DNA of 64,000 nt from Polymorphum gilvum SL003B-26A1 (lineage in GTDB: Bacteria; Pseudomonadota; Alphaproteobacteria; Rhizobiales; Stappiaceae). Below, one piece after another: positions 38,919 through 48,468 of the stretch. How positions within the stretch are numbered: the first letter of the stretch is position 1; the number at the start of each line of letters is the position of its first letter. A program made the translations under genes and the position numbers. The notes beneath the pieces are model-generated. The model made no database searches, was not told the DNA's origin, and worked only from the letters and a program-made list of their open reading frames with translations. The stretch lies in contig NC_015259.1 of assembly GCF_000192745.1 (NCBI RefSeq), positions 3,921,001-3,985,000 on the forward strand, given 5' to 3'.

Positions 38919-40370
38919 TTATTTAATTCCCGGATAGCGTTCCTGCAACAGCGCAAACAAGGCCCGGATGCCCTGCGCCTCGCCGCCCGTCGGCTTGCCT
39001 GGTCGCTCGATCGGCGTCCAGGCAAAGATATCGAAATGCGCCCACGCCTTCGCCTTCTCGACGAAACGGGACAGGAACAGGGCTGCAGTGATCGACCCGG
39101 CGTAGCCGGCGCCGGAGGTATTGACATGGTTAATGTCGGCGATCTTGCTGTCGAGGTATTTCATGTAGGGCTGCCACAGGGGCAAGCGCCAAAGCGGGTC
39201 GTTTTCCGCCTCGGCCTTCGCAGCCAGCGCCAACGCGAGGTCCTCGTCATCGGTGTAGACCGGGGGCAGGTCGGGGCCAAGGGCGACCCGCGCGGCGCCG
39301 GTCAGAGTAGCCATGTCGACGATCAGGTCCGGTTCCTCCTCATCGGCCAGGGCCAGCGCGTCGGCGAGCACCAGCCTTCCTTCCGCGTCGGTGTTGCCGA
39401 TTTCCACGCTCAACCCCTTGCGGCTGGGCAGGATGTCGCCGGGACGGAAGGCAGAGCCGGAGATCGCATTTTCCACCGCCGGGATCAGGACCCGGAGACG
39501 GATCGGCAGGCCGGCGTCCATGATCATGGCCGCGAGGCCGAGAACGTTCGCCGCCCCACCCATGTCCTTCTTCATCAGCAGCATGGAACTCGACGGCTTG
39601 ATGTCGAGGCCGCCGGTATCGAACACCACGCCCTTGCCGACCAGCGTCACCTTGGGGTGGGCCGCCTCGCCCCACCGGCAATCGATGAGCCGCGGTGCGC
39701 GGTTGCTCGCACGGCCGACCGCGTGGATCATGGGAAAGCCCTGTTTCAGCAGATCGTCGCCGACGATGACCTCTGCCGTCCCGCCATGTCGCGCGAAGAG
39801 ACCGACAGCGGCCTCAGCGAGTTCCGCCGGCCCCATGTCGTTGGAAGGCGTGTTGATCAGGTCGCGCGCAAGCGCCACGCCGGCACCGATACGCCGCAGA
39901 CGTGCGAGCATGTCGCCATCGGCGATGACCAGGCGCGGCAGCGGCCTAGCCTCGGCGGAGCGATAGCGCGTGAAGCGATAAGACGAGAGGGCGAAGCCCA
40001 ACGCGGCCCGTTCGGGATCGGGAAAGCCTTCGGCGAGACAGTAGTCGCCGGCCGGCAGCGCGGCGACAAGCGCACCTGCGGCGAAGGTATCCCCCAGCCC
40101 AGTCCCCTGCCCTGTTTCCTGGCCAGTCCCCTGCCCTGTCTCCGGAACGCCGAACAGGACTGCCTGGGGCCGTTCGGCATCCCCCGGCAAGACCAGGACG
40201 GTGCCGGCCGCAGCCTTGTAGCCCTGAAGGGTCGCCCAGTCTGCTGCGCCTTGCCCCAGTTGGGATAACCTGTCCGCCAGAGTCCGGGTGCAAACGGCAT
40301 GAATCGAGACGGGCGACACGGCATCGGCCAAGGCGAGCAGGCTGTCGGACACGGTTTGGATCTCCAGCAT
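38919..40370 (-). CDS. M17-family leucyl aminopeptidase
   Basis: 483 residues. The N-terminal domain (about 1-165) is divergent, while the catalytic domain has the M17 marks: VGKGVVFDTGGLDIKP (lysine and aspartate ligands), KKDMGGAANV (second lysine) and the signature NTDAEGRL. INTPSNDMGP is the linker motif of this family. It removes N-terminal residues from peptides, probably with Mn or Zn, as a cytosolic hexamer. A Gly/Thr/Gln/Glu-rich insertion near residue 76-92 comes from a 24-bp DNA duplication. It lies upstream of the MarR/C40 pair on the same strand, with a 66-bp gap. Confidence 0.95.
   Translation of the reverse strand: MLEIQTVSDSLLALADAVSPVSIHAVCTRTLADRLSQLGQGAADWATLQGYKAAAGTVLVLPGDAERPQAVLFGVPETGQGTGQETGQGTGLGDTFAAGALVAALPAGDYCLAEGFPDPERAALGFALSSYRFTRYRSAEARPLPRLVIADGDMLARLRRIGAGVALARDLINTPSNDMGPAELAEAAVGLFARHGGTAEVIVGDDLLKQGFPMIHAVGRASNRAPRLIDCRWGEAAHPKVTLVGKGVVFDTGGLDIKPSSSMLLMKKDMGGAANVLGLAAMIMDAGLPIRLRVLIPAVENAISGSAFRPGDILPSRKGLSVEIGNTDAEGRLVLADALALADEEEPDLIVDMATLTGAARVALGPDLPPVYTDDEDLALALAAKAEAENDPLWRLPLWQPYMKYLDSKIADINHVNTSGAGYAGSITAALFLSRFVEKAKAWAHFDIFAWTPIERPGKPTGGEAQGIRALFALLQERYPGIK
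40099..40146. repeat. 24-bp tandem duplication inside the M17 aminopeptidase gene
   Basis: Two near-identical 24-bp units (40099-40122 and 40123-40146) encode ETGQGTG-Q and ETGQGTG-L. The unit length keeps the frame, so the insertion adds an eight-residue flexible loop to the N-terminal domain. Confidence 0.9.
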
Positions 40371-40457
40371 CGAAACGGAAGAGCCCAGGTCTACGCTGCC
40401 CCCCGGCGCATTTCAATGGTTGCCCGCCGGATGGACTGAGACCGACAAAGCCACTGT

Positions 40458-40472
40458 TTAACAAAGCATTAG
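40458..40472 (+). promoter_or_regulatory. Possible CtrA box upstream of tadD
   Basis: TTAA-N7-TTAG occurs 65-79 nt before the tadD start, a one-mismatch form of the alphaproteobacterial CtrA consensus TTAA-N7-TTAA. The surrounding 50 bp is AT-rich. Chance occurrence in AT-rich DNA is possible. Confidence 0.35.
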
Positions 40473-40536
40473 GGTTAATAAGTTATTGCTCTTAGGAAAT
40501 CGCACAGTTCGCTGCCCGAGTTTCGAGGAGAAGTTC

Positions 40537-41313
40537 ATGGTCCATCCCGCCTGCTGCGGGACCGTTTCCCGGCCCCGCCTCGTTCCGCTCGCCGCCGCTG
40601 TGGCGGCTGCCCTCCTCGTCAGCGGCTGCGCCTCTTCCAAGAAGGTGATCGGTACCCATTCGAGCCCCACCCAGAGCTATGTCGCCCCCGGTTCGGCGGA
40701 CGCGCGACGCGAGGTGGCATCATGGTCGAAATCCTACGAGCGTAACCCCTCCGACCGCACGGCCGTGCTCGGCTATGCCAATGCCCTGCGCCGCAACGGC
40801 CAGATCGAGCAGGCCATGGCCGTGCTGCGCTCGGCGATCATTGCCAACGGCAATGACCGTGAGATCGCGTCGGCCTATGGCAAGATCCTGGCGATGAACG
40901 GCAACTTCGCCGAGGCGCTGAACGTGCTCCAGGCGGCGCAGACACCCCAGAACCCGGACTGGCGGCTACTGTCTGCGGAAGGCGCGGTCCACGACCAGAT
41001 GGGCAACCACGCCCGGGCGCGGTCGCTCTATAACCAGGCGAGCAAGATCGCGCCGGACGAGCCGAGCCTGCTCAACAATCTCGGCCTGTCGCACCTTCTG
41101 TCCGGGGAGTTGCCGGAAGCCGAATACACCCTGCGCAAGGCCTCCCAAAGCCCACGCGCCGACAGCCGGATCAGGCAGAATCTGGCGCTCGCGCTTGGCC
41201 TGCAGGGCAAGTTCGCGGAAGCCGAGCAAGTGGCTCGCAGCGAACTCGACCCCGCCCAGGCGGAAGCCAACATCGCCTATCTGAAGACAATGATCGCGCA
41301 AAGCCGCAGCTGA
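40537..41313 (+). CDS. tadD: TadD-like TPR lipoprotein of the Tad pilus
   Basis: 258 residues from ATG 40537 with CGAGGAGAAG just upstream. A signal peptide ends in the lipobox LVSGC (cysteine near residue 33), so the mature protein is lipid-anchored. Four to five tetratricopeptide repeats follow from about 75 to 250 (e.g. SLLNNLGLSHLLSGELPEAEYTL). TadD acts as a pilotin-like assembly factor for the secretin in Tad systems. It is convergent with tadC, 108 bp apart, at the outer end of the Tad locus, and so has its own promoter. Confidence 0.92.
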   Translation: MVHPACCGTVSRPRLVPLAAAVAAALLVSGCASSKKVIGTHSSPTQSYVAPGSADARREVASWSKSYERNPSDRTAVLGYANALRRNGQIEQAMAVLRSAIIANGNDREIASAYGKILAMNGNFAEALNVLQAAQTPQNPDWRLLSAEGAVHDQMGNHARARSLYNQASKIAPDEPSLLNNLGLSHLLSGELPEAEYTLRKASQSPRADSRIRQNLALALGLQGKFAEAEQVARSELDPAQAEANIAYLKTMIAQSRS

Positions 41314-41421
41314 ACGGACGAGGTCTCGCGCAGCGTCCCGCGGGCGAACGTCGACCGTCGGCAAGGCATCACCACGGGCAAGCGTCCGGATGCGGAGGCT
41401 CCGGAGCCGAGCCCCGCCGGC

Positions 41422-42399
41422 CTAGCGGAAGGTTGCGATGATCTGCATGACCGCCGGCCCCATGATCACGAAGAAGAGCACGGGCAGGAAGAACACGATC
41501 ATCGGCACCGTGAGCTTCGGCGGCAAGGAAGCGGCCTTCTTTTCCGCTTCCTGCATGCGCTGCTCGCGGTTGTCGTCGGCCATGACCCGCAGCGCATGGC
41601 CGATCGGCGTGCCGTAGCGTTCCGCCTGGATCAACGCCATGGTGACATTCTTGACGCCGTCGACGCCGGTGCGCTTGGCGAAATTCAGGTAGGCCTGGCG
41701 GCGCTCCTGGAGAAAGGACAGTTCCGCATTGGTGAGGGTGAGTTCCTCGGCGAGCGGAATCGACTGGATGCCTATCTCGTCGGCCACCTTGCGGAAGGCG
41801 GCTTCGATCGACATGCCGGATTCCACGCAGATCAGCATAAGGTCGAGCGCATCCGGCCAGGCCCGGCGAATCGACTGCTGGCGCTTGGTGATCCGGTTCT
41901 GGATGTAGACATTGGGCGCAAAGACGCCGATGCCGCCGACGAACAGAGCCGCGCAGACCTTCGTGAAGCTGGGCAATGTGGCCGGCAGAAAGGCAAAGAC
42001 GTAGAACAGCGCGATCACGAACAGGATCAACGGCATCACGATACGCGCAAAGAGGAAGGTGTAGAGCGGGCCGGTGCCGCGGTAGCCGGCCATGCGAAGC
42101 TTGTCCTGGGTATTCTCGTCGGCGAGTGCCGTGCGCAGGTTCAGCTTGTCGACCAGGTTCTTGACCTGCTTCTTCGGCTGATTGCGCAGGGAGACCCGCG
42201 TATCGCCCTTTTCGGTCGCAAGGCGTGCCCGTTCGCGGGCGCGGATCTTCTCGCGCTCGAGAGCGACGGTCTTCATCCGCGACTTCAGTCCGTCGCGCTC
42301 GAACACCGGCATGACGAGCGTGAAGACGGTACCCGCCACGGCGACCATAGTCAGGACCGCGATGACCATCTGGCTGTTGGCAAGATCCGAGAAGCCCAT
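41422..42399 (-). CDS. tadC: TadC inner-membrane platform protein
   Basis: 325 residues of the T2SSF/GspF-like family. One N-terminal helix (about 10-30) is followed by a basic cytosolic stretch, a helix pair (about 115-160), the F domain (about 185-295) with AWPDALDLMLICVESGMSIEAAFRKVA, and a final helix (about 300-320). It forms the pilus motor platform with TadB. It is the last gene of the minus-strand cpaB-to-tadC operon, 13 bp after tadB. Confidence 0.95.
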   Translation of the reverse strand: MGFSDLANSQMVIAVLTMVAVAGTVFTLVMPVFERDGLKSRMKTVALEREKIRARERARLATEKGDTRVSLRNQPKKQVKNLVDKLNLRTALADENTQDKLRMAGYRGTGPLYTFLFARIVMPLILFVIALFYVFAFLPATLPSFTKVCAALFVGGIGVFAPNVYIQNRITKRQQSIRRAWPDALDLMLICVESGMSIEAAFRKVADEIGIQSIPLAEELTLTNAELSFLQERRQAYLNFAKRTGVDGVKNVTMALIQAERYGTPIGHALRVMADDNREQRMQEAEKKAASLPPKLTVPMIVFFLPVLFFVIMGPAVMQIIATFR

Positions 42400-42412
42400 G
42401 CCGGCGCCCTTC

Positions 42413-43432
42413 CTAGAAGTCGAAGTTGATCATGTTCTTCATGACCATCGAACCGATGAACATCCAGAGCAGGCCGCCGGCGATGATCATGTTGCCGGCT
42501 GTCTCGGTAAACAAGAGCATGATGTAATCGGGAGCGATCAGGTACAGGATCAACGAGACGATGAACGGCAGAGAACCGATGATTGCCGCCGAGGATTTCG
42601 CCTCAGAGCTCAGCGCCCGGATCTTGCCCTTGAGCGTCTTGCGGCCCCGCAGAACCTTGCCGAGATTGCCGAGGGCCTCGGACAGGCCGCCGCCGGCCTG
42701 CTGCTGGATTGCCACGACGATGGCGAAAAAGTTCGCTTCCGCCAGCGGTACCCGGTCCGGAAGACGGCCCACGGCCTCGGTCAGCGTCAGTCCCATGACC
42801 TGAGCCTCGACGATTTTGCGGAACTCGCCGGCCACTGGATCGCGCGCCTCCGAGGCGACGATCTTGATGCAGTCCCCGAGCGGCAGACCTGCCTTGACGC
42901 CGCGCACGATGATGTCGACGGCGTTCGGCAGTTCGTTCAGGAACGCATCGAACCGCTTCCGCCGCCGCCGGGCGAGATACCAGCGCGGAAAGCCGAGGCC
43001 ACCGACGAAGGCGATGGCCAGCGTGAGGATCGGCGAGCGGGTCAGAAGAAAGCCGAGAATCAGGAACACGAGGCCGCTGACGATACTGAAGATGATAAAA
43101 TGCTTGCGTTCCCAGTCGAGGCCAGCCTGTTCGAGCCGATTTGTAAGGGTCAGACTGTTGGCCCTCTTCTGGCGGGCCTTCTGCTTCTCCTCGAACTCCT
43201 TCAACTGGTCCTGCACCGACTTGCGCCGCTTCTCGGCGTCGCGCACGGGCCGGCGATCGGACGCTGCCTGGGGGCGGGCGGCGATCTGGCCGAGGCGCTG
43301 CTCGCGCCGCTTGGACCCGCTCAGAACCGGCTCGAACAGGGCGTAGATCACTCCGCCGATGCTGAAGGCGGCAAGCAGCGCCACGGCAATCGTCGTCAGT
43401 TCCGGCGTGAGCAAGGCATCAAGGCTAGTCAT
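42413..43432 (-). CDS. tadB: TadB inner-membrane platform protein
   Basis: 339 residues from ATG 43432, which overlaps the tadA stop in ATGACTAG. The helix at about 12-32 precedes a charged coiled segment with KSVQDQLKEFEEKQKARQKR. A helix pair (about 100-140), the F domain (about 150-290) with NELPNAVDIIVRGVKAGLPLGDCI, and terminal helices complete the T2SSF fold. It pairs with TadC beneath the secretin and receives mechanical input from the TadA ATPase. Confidence 0.96.
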   Translation of the reverse strand: MTSLDALLTPELTTIAVALLAAFSIGGVIYALFEPVLSGSKRREQRLGQIAARPQAASDRRPVRDAEKRRKSVQDQLKEFEEKQKARQKRANSLTLTNRLEQAGLDWERKHFIIFSIVSGLVFLILGFLLTRSPILTLAIAFVGGLGFPRWYLARRRRKRFDAFLNELPNAVDIIVRGVKAGLPLGDCIKIVASEARDPVAGEFRKIVEAQVMGLTLTEAVGRLPDRVPLAEANFFAIVVAIQQQAGGGLSEALGNLGKVLRGRKTLKGKIRALSSEAKSSAAIIGSLPFIVSLILYLIAPDYIMLLFTETAGNMIIAGGLLWMFIGSMVMKNMINFDF

Positions 43433-44924
43433 TGACAAGCTCCGCCGCCTCGGCGGCATCCAGGGCCGCTGCCAAACGCTGTTCCTCGCCGAAGTAGCGC
43501 GCCCGCTCCCAGAACTTCGGTCGACCGATGCCTGTCGAGCGATGCCGGCCGATGATGCGACCGCTCGCGTCCTCGCCGATGATGTCGTAGAGGAAGATGT
43601 CCTGGGTGATGATCACGTCGCCTTCCATGCCCATCACCTCGGTGATGTGGGTGATGCGGCGCGAGCCGTCCCTGAGACGCGCGGCCTGGACGATGACGTC
43701 GATCGAAGAGACGATCATCTCGCGCAGCGTCTTCGACGGCAGCGAAAAACCGCCCATCGTGATCATGGATTCCACGCGCGAGAGCGCCTCGCGCGGCGAA
43801 TTGGCGTGCAGCGTGCCCATCGAGCCGTCGTGACCGGTGTTCATGGCCTGCAGCAGGTCGAACGCCTCCGGTCCGCGCACTTCGCCGACGATGATGCGTT
43901 CGGGACGCATGCGAAGGCAGTTCTTCACCAGGTCGCGCATGGTGACCTCGCCTTCGCCCTCCAGGTTGGGCGGCCGCGTTTCGAGGCGCACCACATGCGG
44001 CTGCTGCAACTGGAGTTCGGCGCTGTCCTCGCAGGTGATGATGCGTTCGGTGGTATCGATGTAGGCAGTCAGACAGTTCAGCAACGTCGTCTTACCCGAG
44101 CCCGTGCCGCCGGAGACGAGGACATTACAGCGCGACCGGCCAATGATCTGGAGGATCGTCGCTCCCTCCGGCGTGATGGAGCCGAACTTCACCAGTTGGT
44201 CGAGGGTGAGCTTGTCCTTCTTGAATTTGCGGATCGTCAACGCCGGGCCATCGATTGCGAGCGGAGGCGCGATGACGTTGACGCGCGACCCGTCGGGCAG
44301 GCGCGCGTCGCAGATCGGGCTCGATTCGTCGACCCGGCGGCCGACCTGGCTGACGATCCGCTGGCAGATGTTCATCAGTTGCGCGTTGTCGCGGAACGCG
44401 ATGTTGGTCTGCTGCATCTTGCCTTCGGTTTCGATGTAGACCGTGTGGGCGCCGTTGACCATGATGTCGGCGATGTCGTCGCGCGCCAGAAGCGGTTCGA
44501 GCGGACCATAGCCGAGTACGTCGTTGCAGATGTCCTCGAGCAGATCCTCCTGCTCGGAAATCGACATGACGACATTCTTCAGGGCGATGATGTCATTGAC
44601 GACGTCTCGGATCTCGTCGCGGGCATCCTCCGGGCCGAGACGGCTTAGCTGCGACAAGTCGATCGCCTCGACCAGGGCATTGAAGATGGAGGACTTGGTC
44701 TCGTAATACTCGGGTGAGCGGCGGCGGCTGCGGTCGTCGTCCTTTTTAACCATCTGGGACGCCGCCGCCTGGATCACCTTGTCGATGTCCGCGGCGCGGC
44801 TTTCTCGCGGAGCGAGGTCGGCCGGCGGGGCCATCGGCTCCGGCGCCGGCGACGGCCGCGGCTCGACTACCGGTCGTGTGACCGGCGACGATCCTGGCGT
44901 CGTATTTCCGCGTCTCCCGAACAT
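43425..44924 (-). CDS. tadA: TadA/CpaF secretion ATPase
   Basis: 499 residues. After a proline-rich N-terminus (about 1-45), an N-terminal domain spans about 75-230. The RecA-like domain has Walker A GGTGSGKT (about 270-277), the Asp box [10 protein letters not shown], the Walker B/His-box region IIVGEVRG and GTLHANSP. It is a hexameric ATPase that drives both extension and retraction of the Flp pilus. Its stop overlaps the tadB start, and cpaE lies 31 bp upstream. Confidence 0.98.
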   Translation of the reverse strand: MFGRRGNTTPGSSPVTRPVVEPRPSPAPEPMAPPADLAPRESRAADIDKVIQAAASQMVKKDDDRSRRRSPEYYETKSSIFNALVEAIDLSQLSRLGPEDARDEIRDVVNDIIALKNVVMSISEQEDLLEDICNDVLGYGPLEPLLARDDIADIMVNGAHTVYIETEGKMQQTNIAFRDNAQLMNICQRIVSQVGRRVDESSPICDARLPDGSRVNVIAPPLAIDGPALTIRKFKKDKLTLDQLVKFGSITPEGATILQIIGRSRCNVLVSGGTGSGKTTLLNCLTAYIDTTERIITCEDSAELQLQQPHVVRLETRPPNLEGEGEVTMRDLVKNCLRMRPERIIVGEVRGPEAFDLLQAMNTGHDGSMGTLHANSPREALSRVESMITMGGFSLPSKTLREMIVSSIDVIVQAARLRDGSRRITHITEVMGMEGDVIITQDIFLYDIIGEDASGRIIGRHRSTGIGRPKFWERARYFGEEQRLAAALDAAEAAELVND

Positions 44925-44955
44925 GTCGGCTCCACTCTTACCTTGGCGCGCGCCG

Positions 44956-46251
44956 TCAGGCGCCCTTGCCCTTCCTGAGGATCGACAGCAGCGATCCGAA
45001 AGGCGACCGGCGGCTCTTCTTCACCTCGCTGCGTCCGGACACGACCTGCGAGACGGTGTTGAACACCTCGTTGATCGCGTGCTTGCCATCCAGCTCGGCA
45101 ATCATCTGGCCGTTGTTGGCGGCGGTACCGAACAGTTGCGGCTCGAAGGGGATCGCCGCCAGCACCGCAAGATTCAGCGCCTTAGCGAATTCGTCAGGCT
45201 TGATCTCGGGGCGCTTGGGGATGTTGACGCGGTTCATGACCAAATGCGGCGGACCGTCGTTCGGCCGCAGGTGCCTGAGCGTGTCGACGAGGTTCTTGGC
45301 GTTGCGCAGGTTGGCCAGGTCGGGCTCGGCGACCATGATCACCTCGTCGGCCGCCACGAGCATGTGCTTGACCCATCCGTTCCAGGCATGGGGCACGTCC
45401 AGGACGATCGTCGGGGTGCCCTGGCGCATGACATCGACCAGCGCATCAAACGAGGTGTCGGAATAGTCGTAGGTCCGCTCCAGAGACGCCGGAGCGGCAA
45501 GCAGGCTGAGGCGATCCGAGCAGCGGGACAGGATACGGTCGAGAAACGTTTCGTCGAGGCGCTCCGGCGCGGACACTGCCTCGTAAACGCCCTGCAGGGG
45601 ATCCTGGTTGAAATCGAGTCCGGCGGTGCCGAATGGCAGGTCGAGGTCGGCCAGCACCACCTCGTTCTGAAAGTCCCGCGCGATCGACCACGCGACGTTG
45701 TGCGCGATGGTCGAGGCGCCGCAGCCCCCCTTCACCCCGAAGAAGGCGATCGTCCGCCCGAGCGGGGCAGACTGCGGGTCGCAATAGAGTTCTCCGACCG
45801 CACCGATCATCTGGAATACGCTGATTGGCGCCACGAGATATTCGCTGACGCCTCGATGGATCAACTCGCGGTAGAGCGCAACGTCGTTCACGTGGCCGAT
45901 GACGATGACCTTCGTGCCGGCGTCACAGAATTCTGCAAGACGATCGAGGTCGGCAACTAAGACATCCGGCGCGGCGGCGCTTTCGAGCACGATCAGGTTC
46001 GGGGTGGGCGCCTGTGAGTAGAACTCGATCGACGCCGGAATGCCGCCCATGTGAACCTTCACATGGGCTTTGGTCATGCGACGGTCCTCGCCGGCGGCCT
46101 CGATCACCTTGGCCGTCTCGGGATCGATACAGAAGGCCTGAAGCGAAATCCGGGGAACCGACCGGATTTCGGGCGCCTGAACGACCGGCTGGAGGGTGCC
46201 GGTCTCGTCGGGCAGGGCCCCGTAGTTGCCCTGGGCGGCGGCGGTGGTCAT
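44956..46251 (-). CDS. cpaE: CpaE/TadZ pilus localisation ATPase
   Basis: 431 residues from ATG 46251. The N-terminal receiver-like domain (about 35-160) has lost the phosphorylation pocket. The C-terminal MinD/ParA-like ATPase contains the deviant Walker A KGGCGAST (about 171-178) and DLDLPFGTAG. TadZ/CpaE marks the pole and recruits the pilus machine. A basic C-terminal tail (KKSRRSPFG...RKGKG) is unusual and may bind membrane or DNA. The frame is open upstream through cpaD, but similarity starts here. Confidence 0.96.
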   Translation of the reverse strand: MTTAAAQGNYGALPDETGTLQPVVQAPEIRSVPRISLQAFCIDPETAKVIEAAGEDRRMTKAHVKVHMGGIPASIEFYSQAPTPNLIVLESAAAPDVLVADLDRLAEFCDAGTKVIVIGHVNDVALYRELIHRGVSEYLVAPISVFQMIGAVGELYCDPQSAPLGRTIAFFGVKGGCGASTIAHNVAWSIARDFQNEVVLADLDLPFGTAGLDFNQDPLQGVYEAVSAPERLDETFLDRILSRCSDRLSLLAAPASLERTYDYSDTSFDALVDVMRQGTPTIVLDVPHAWNGWVKHMLVAADEVIMVAEPDLANLRNAKNLVDTLRHLRPNDGPPHLVMNRVNIPKRPEIKPDEFAKALNLAVLAAIPFEPQLFGTAANNGQMIAELDGKHAINEVFNTVSQVVSGRSEVKKSRRSPFGSLLSILRKGKGA

Positions 46252-46271
46252 GTCAGCTCTCCGCTCTTTCC

Positions 46272-46991
46272 CTAGTTCGAATCGGAGACGGACGCGCCGT
46301 CGCCTTCCTTGTAGTCCGAGGCCGTCTGCTCGCCGGCACGATATTTCTGGAACACGGTCGCCCGGCGCATCTGGTCGGCCGGCGTCATAGCCCGAGGTCC
46401 AAGGAGGTCGGCGGGGTTGTCGACCATGGCCGCCAGGTTCGCCTGAGTGGCACACCCGAAGTTGTAATAGTCCTGATTGGCATTCAGGCTGCCGCCGATG
46501 TTGGCAGGCCATTCTCCGCAGGGACCGGCGGACGCCTTGATCCGCGTGTAGGCGAGCCGGATAGGCGCCTGGGCAGTAGCGTCGTCGACCGGGTATGACC
46601 GCGTCGAAACGTGGGTACCGGAAACCCCGCCGAGCGCGAGTGCCGACCGGATCCTCGGCGTCACCGCATGGACGGCAGCCTCGTTTGCTGCCCCGGACGG
46701 AACCAGGATCTCGACGTGTCCGTTGCCATTGCGGCGCGACGCTTGACCGAACTCGGTCACCCGCTCGGCGAAATCGCGATTGAGATTTCGGGTGCTTTGC
46801 CCGACCGGGAGATCGAGGGTTTCTGCCTGTTCGGTGATCACGATGGGATGGCGCAGCCGATAGTCGTTGGTGGCGGCCAGAGGCGCCGACGTCTGACCAC
46901 TCTGGCAACCCGCCAGCGCCGCCGCCGAAACCGCCGTTGCGCAAAGAGCCATGACCCGGAGAGACCGGCTGCTCGGGAAACTCATACGCAT
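46272..46991 (-). CDS. cpaD: CpaD pilus lipoprotein
   Basis: 239 residues from ATG 46991 with GAGGAG about 6 nt upstream. The signal peptide ends in a lipobox (AALAGCQSG, cysteine near residue 29). The CpaD/OmpA-like segment has NANQDYYNFGCATQANLAAMVDNPADLLGPR, a strongly conserved block of the family. It is an outer-membrane-associated lipoprotein needed with the secretin. It lies between cpaC (10 bp) and cpaE (20 bp) in the operon. Confidence 0.95.
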   Translation of the reverse strand: MRMSFPSSRSLRVMALCATAVSAAALAGCQSGQTSAPLAATNDYRLRHPIVITEQAETLDLPVGQSTRNLNRDFAERVTEFGQASRRNGNGHVEILVPSGAANEAAVHAVTPRIRSALALGGVSGTHVSTRSYPVDDATAQAPIRLAYTRIKASAGPCGEWPANIGGSLNANQDYYNFGCATQANLAAMVDNPADLLGPRAMTPADQMRRATVFQKYRAGEQTASDYKEGDGASVSDSN

Positions 46992-47001
46992 GGCCCGCTC
47001 C

Positions 47002-48468
47002 TCACTCATAGATGTAGCCCACCTGGCCGTGGTAGGTACCCGGCACCTTGGCACCGGACACCCCGAACAGCTTGTTGATGCGGTTCAGGAATACCGTCTC
47101 TGCATCCGACGGCGGAAGGAAGTTCTGGTCCGGCCTCGTCAGCGCGTTCGCCGCAACCGGAGTGACCACATAGGGCGTGACGAAGACCACCAGTTCGGTC
47201 TGCTGACGCAGGAAGTCGCGGCTCTTGAACAGAGCCCCGAGGACGGGCAGTTGCATCAAGCCCGGAATGCCGTTGACCGCCTGCTTGTAGGTCTCCTTGA
47301 GGAGGCCCGCCATCACAAGCGTGCCACCGGAGGGAAGCTCGACGGTAGACTCCGCGCGACGCACCTTCAGTGCCGAGATCACGATGCCGCCTGTCGTGAC
47401 CGCCCCGTCATTGGTCAGCTCACTGACTTCGGTCTTGACGCGCATGCTGATGCGGCCGCCCGAGAGGACTACCGGTGTGAAATCGAGGCCGACGCCGAAC
47501 TTCTTGAATTCGACGCCGATGGTGTCGTTGTCCTGGCTGACGGGAACCGGAAACTCGCCGCCGGCCAGGAAGCTGGCGTTCTCACCGGAGATGGCGGTCA
47601 GGGTCGGTTCTGCGAGGGTGCGGATGACGCCGTCGCGTTGCAGTGCCTGAATCTCGGCATTGACATTGGTGCCGCCGGCCAGAAATCCGATGCCTCCGGT
47701 CGCCTGGGAGGTGATGCCGGGGTTGACCGGGAAATCGGACGCGCTGTTGAAAGTACCCCTATAGTTGCCGATGCCTATCGATCCGGACAGGTTCACGCCA
47801 AGCTGCTTGACGACCGACCGGTCCACCTCGGCAACAGTAACCTTTAGCTGGATCTGGTCCTTGCCGGCGACCGAAATCATGTTGAGCACCGGCAGGGCGC
47901 CCGCTCCGCTGCCACCGAACCGCGTAGCGAGATCCGCCGCACTCTGGGCGTCGGCCGCACTGACCGCGGTTCCCGACAGGACAACGTTGCCGTTAATGGA
48001 CTCGGCATGGATATCGGAATTCGGCAGCACTCGCTTCAGGAGGGCGCTCAGGTCCGAGGTATCCGGCTCGACACGAAGATTGAAACTCGCCAGTTCGCGG
48101 CCGTTGCGCCCGAACAGGACGAGGTTCGCCTGGCCTGCCTTGTTGCCGAGCACGAACACCCGGTTCTTGCTGCGCACCACCGCATCCGCGATCTCGGGGT
48201 TGGAAACGAGGACGTCCGCAACATCTTCTGCGACGTTGACGACCACCGAGCGTCCGAGGCCGACACGCAGCAGCCGCGCAGTGGCGCGCTCGCCCGCAGC
48301 GACATGAACGGTTTTGGGGAAGCCGTCGTCGGCCCGTGCAGCCGGCATGGCCGAGACCGTGACCAAGACCGCCAGAGCCGCCAACAGACCGGTCGCAAAA
48401 CGCCTGCCACTCATGACTGCTTCCTTCATGCTAGCCCACACGCGATGGCTCCCGGTTCCCGCCGTCAT
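47002..48468 (-). CDS. cpaC: CpaC/RcpA outer-membrane secretin of the Tad pilus
   Basis: 488 residues from ATG 48468, which overlaps the cpaB stop as ATGA. ATG 48429 would give a more standard signal peptide (MKEAVMSGRRFATGLLAALA) but has no ribosome site. After the signal peptide comes the N-terminal pilus-assembly domain (about 55-130) with VAEDVADVLVSNPEIADAV, a BON-like region (about 145-200), and the secretin domain (about 235-460) with VPVSQDNDTIGVEFKKFGVGLDFTPVV and VPVLGALFKSRDF-type motifs. It forms the channel through which Flp pili pass. Confidence 0.96.
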   Translation of the reverse strand: MTAGTGSHRVWASMKEAVMSGRRFATGLLAALAVLVTVSAMPAARADDGFPKTVHVAAGERATARLLRVGLGRSVVVNVAEDVADVLVSNPEIADAVVRSKNRVFVLGNKAGQANLVLFGRNGRELASFNLRVEPDTSDLSALLKRVLPNSDIHAESINGNVVLSGTAVSAADAQSAADLATRFGGSGAGALPVLNMISVAGKDQIQLKVTVAEVDRSVVKQLGVNLSGSIGIGNYRGTFNSASDFPVNPGITSQATGGIGFLAGGTNVNAEIQALQRDGVIRTLAEPTLTAISGENASFLAGGEFPVPVSQDNDTIGVEFKKFGVGLDFTPVVLSGGRISMRVKTEVSELTNDGAVTTGGIVISALKVRRAESTVELPSGGTLVMAGLLKETYKQAVNGIPGLMQLPVLGALFKSRDFLRQQTELVVFVTPYVVTPVAANALTRPDQNFLPPSDAETVFLNRINKLFGVSGAKVPGTYHGQVGYIYE

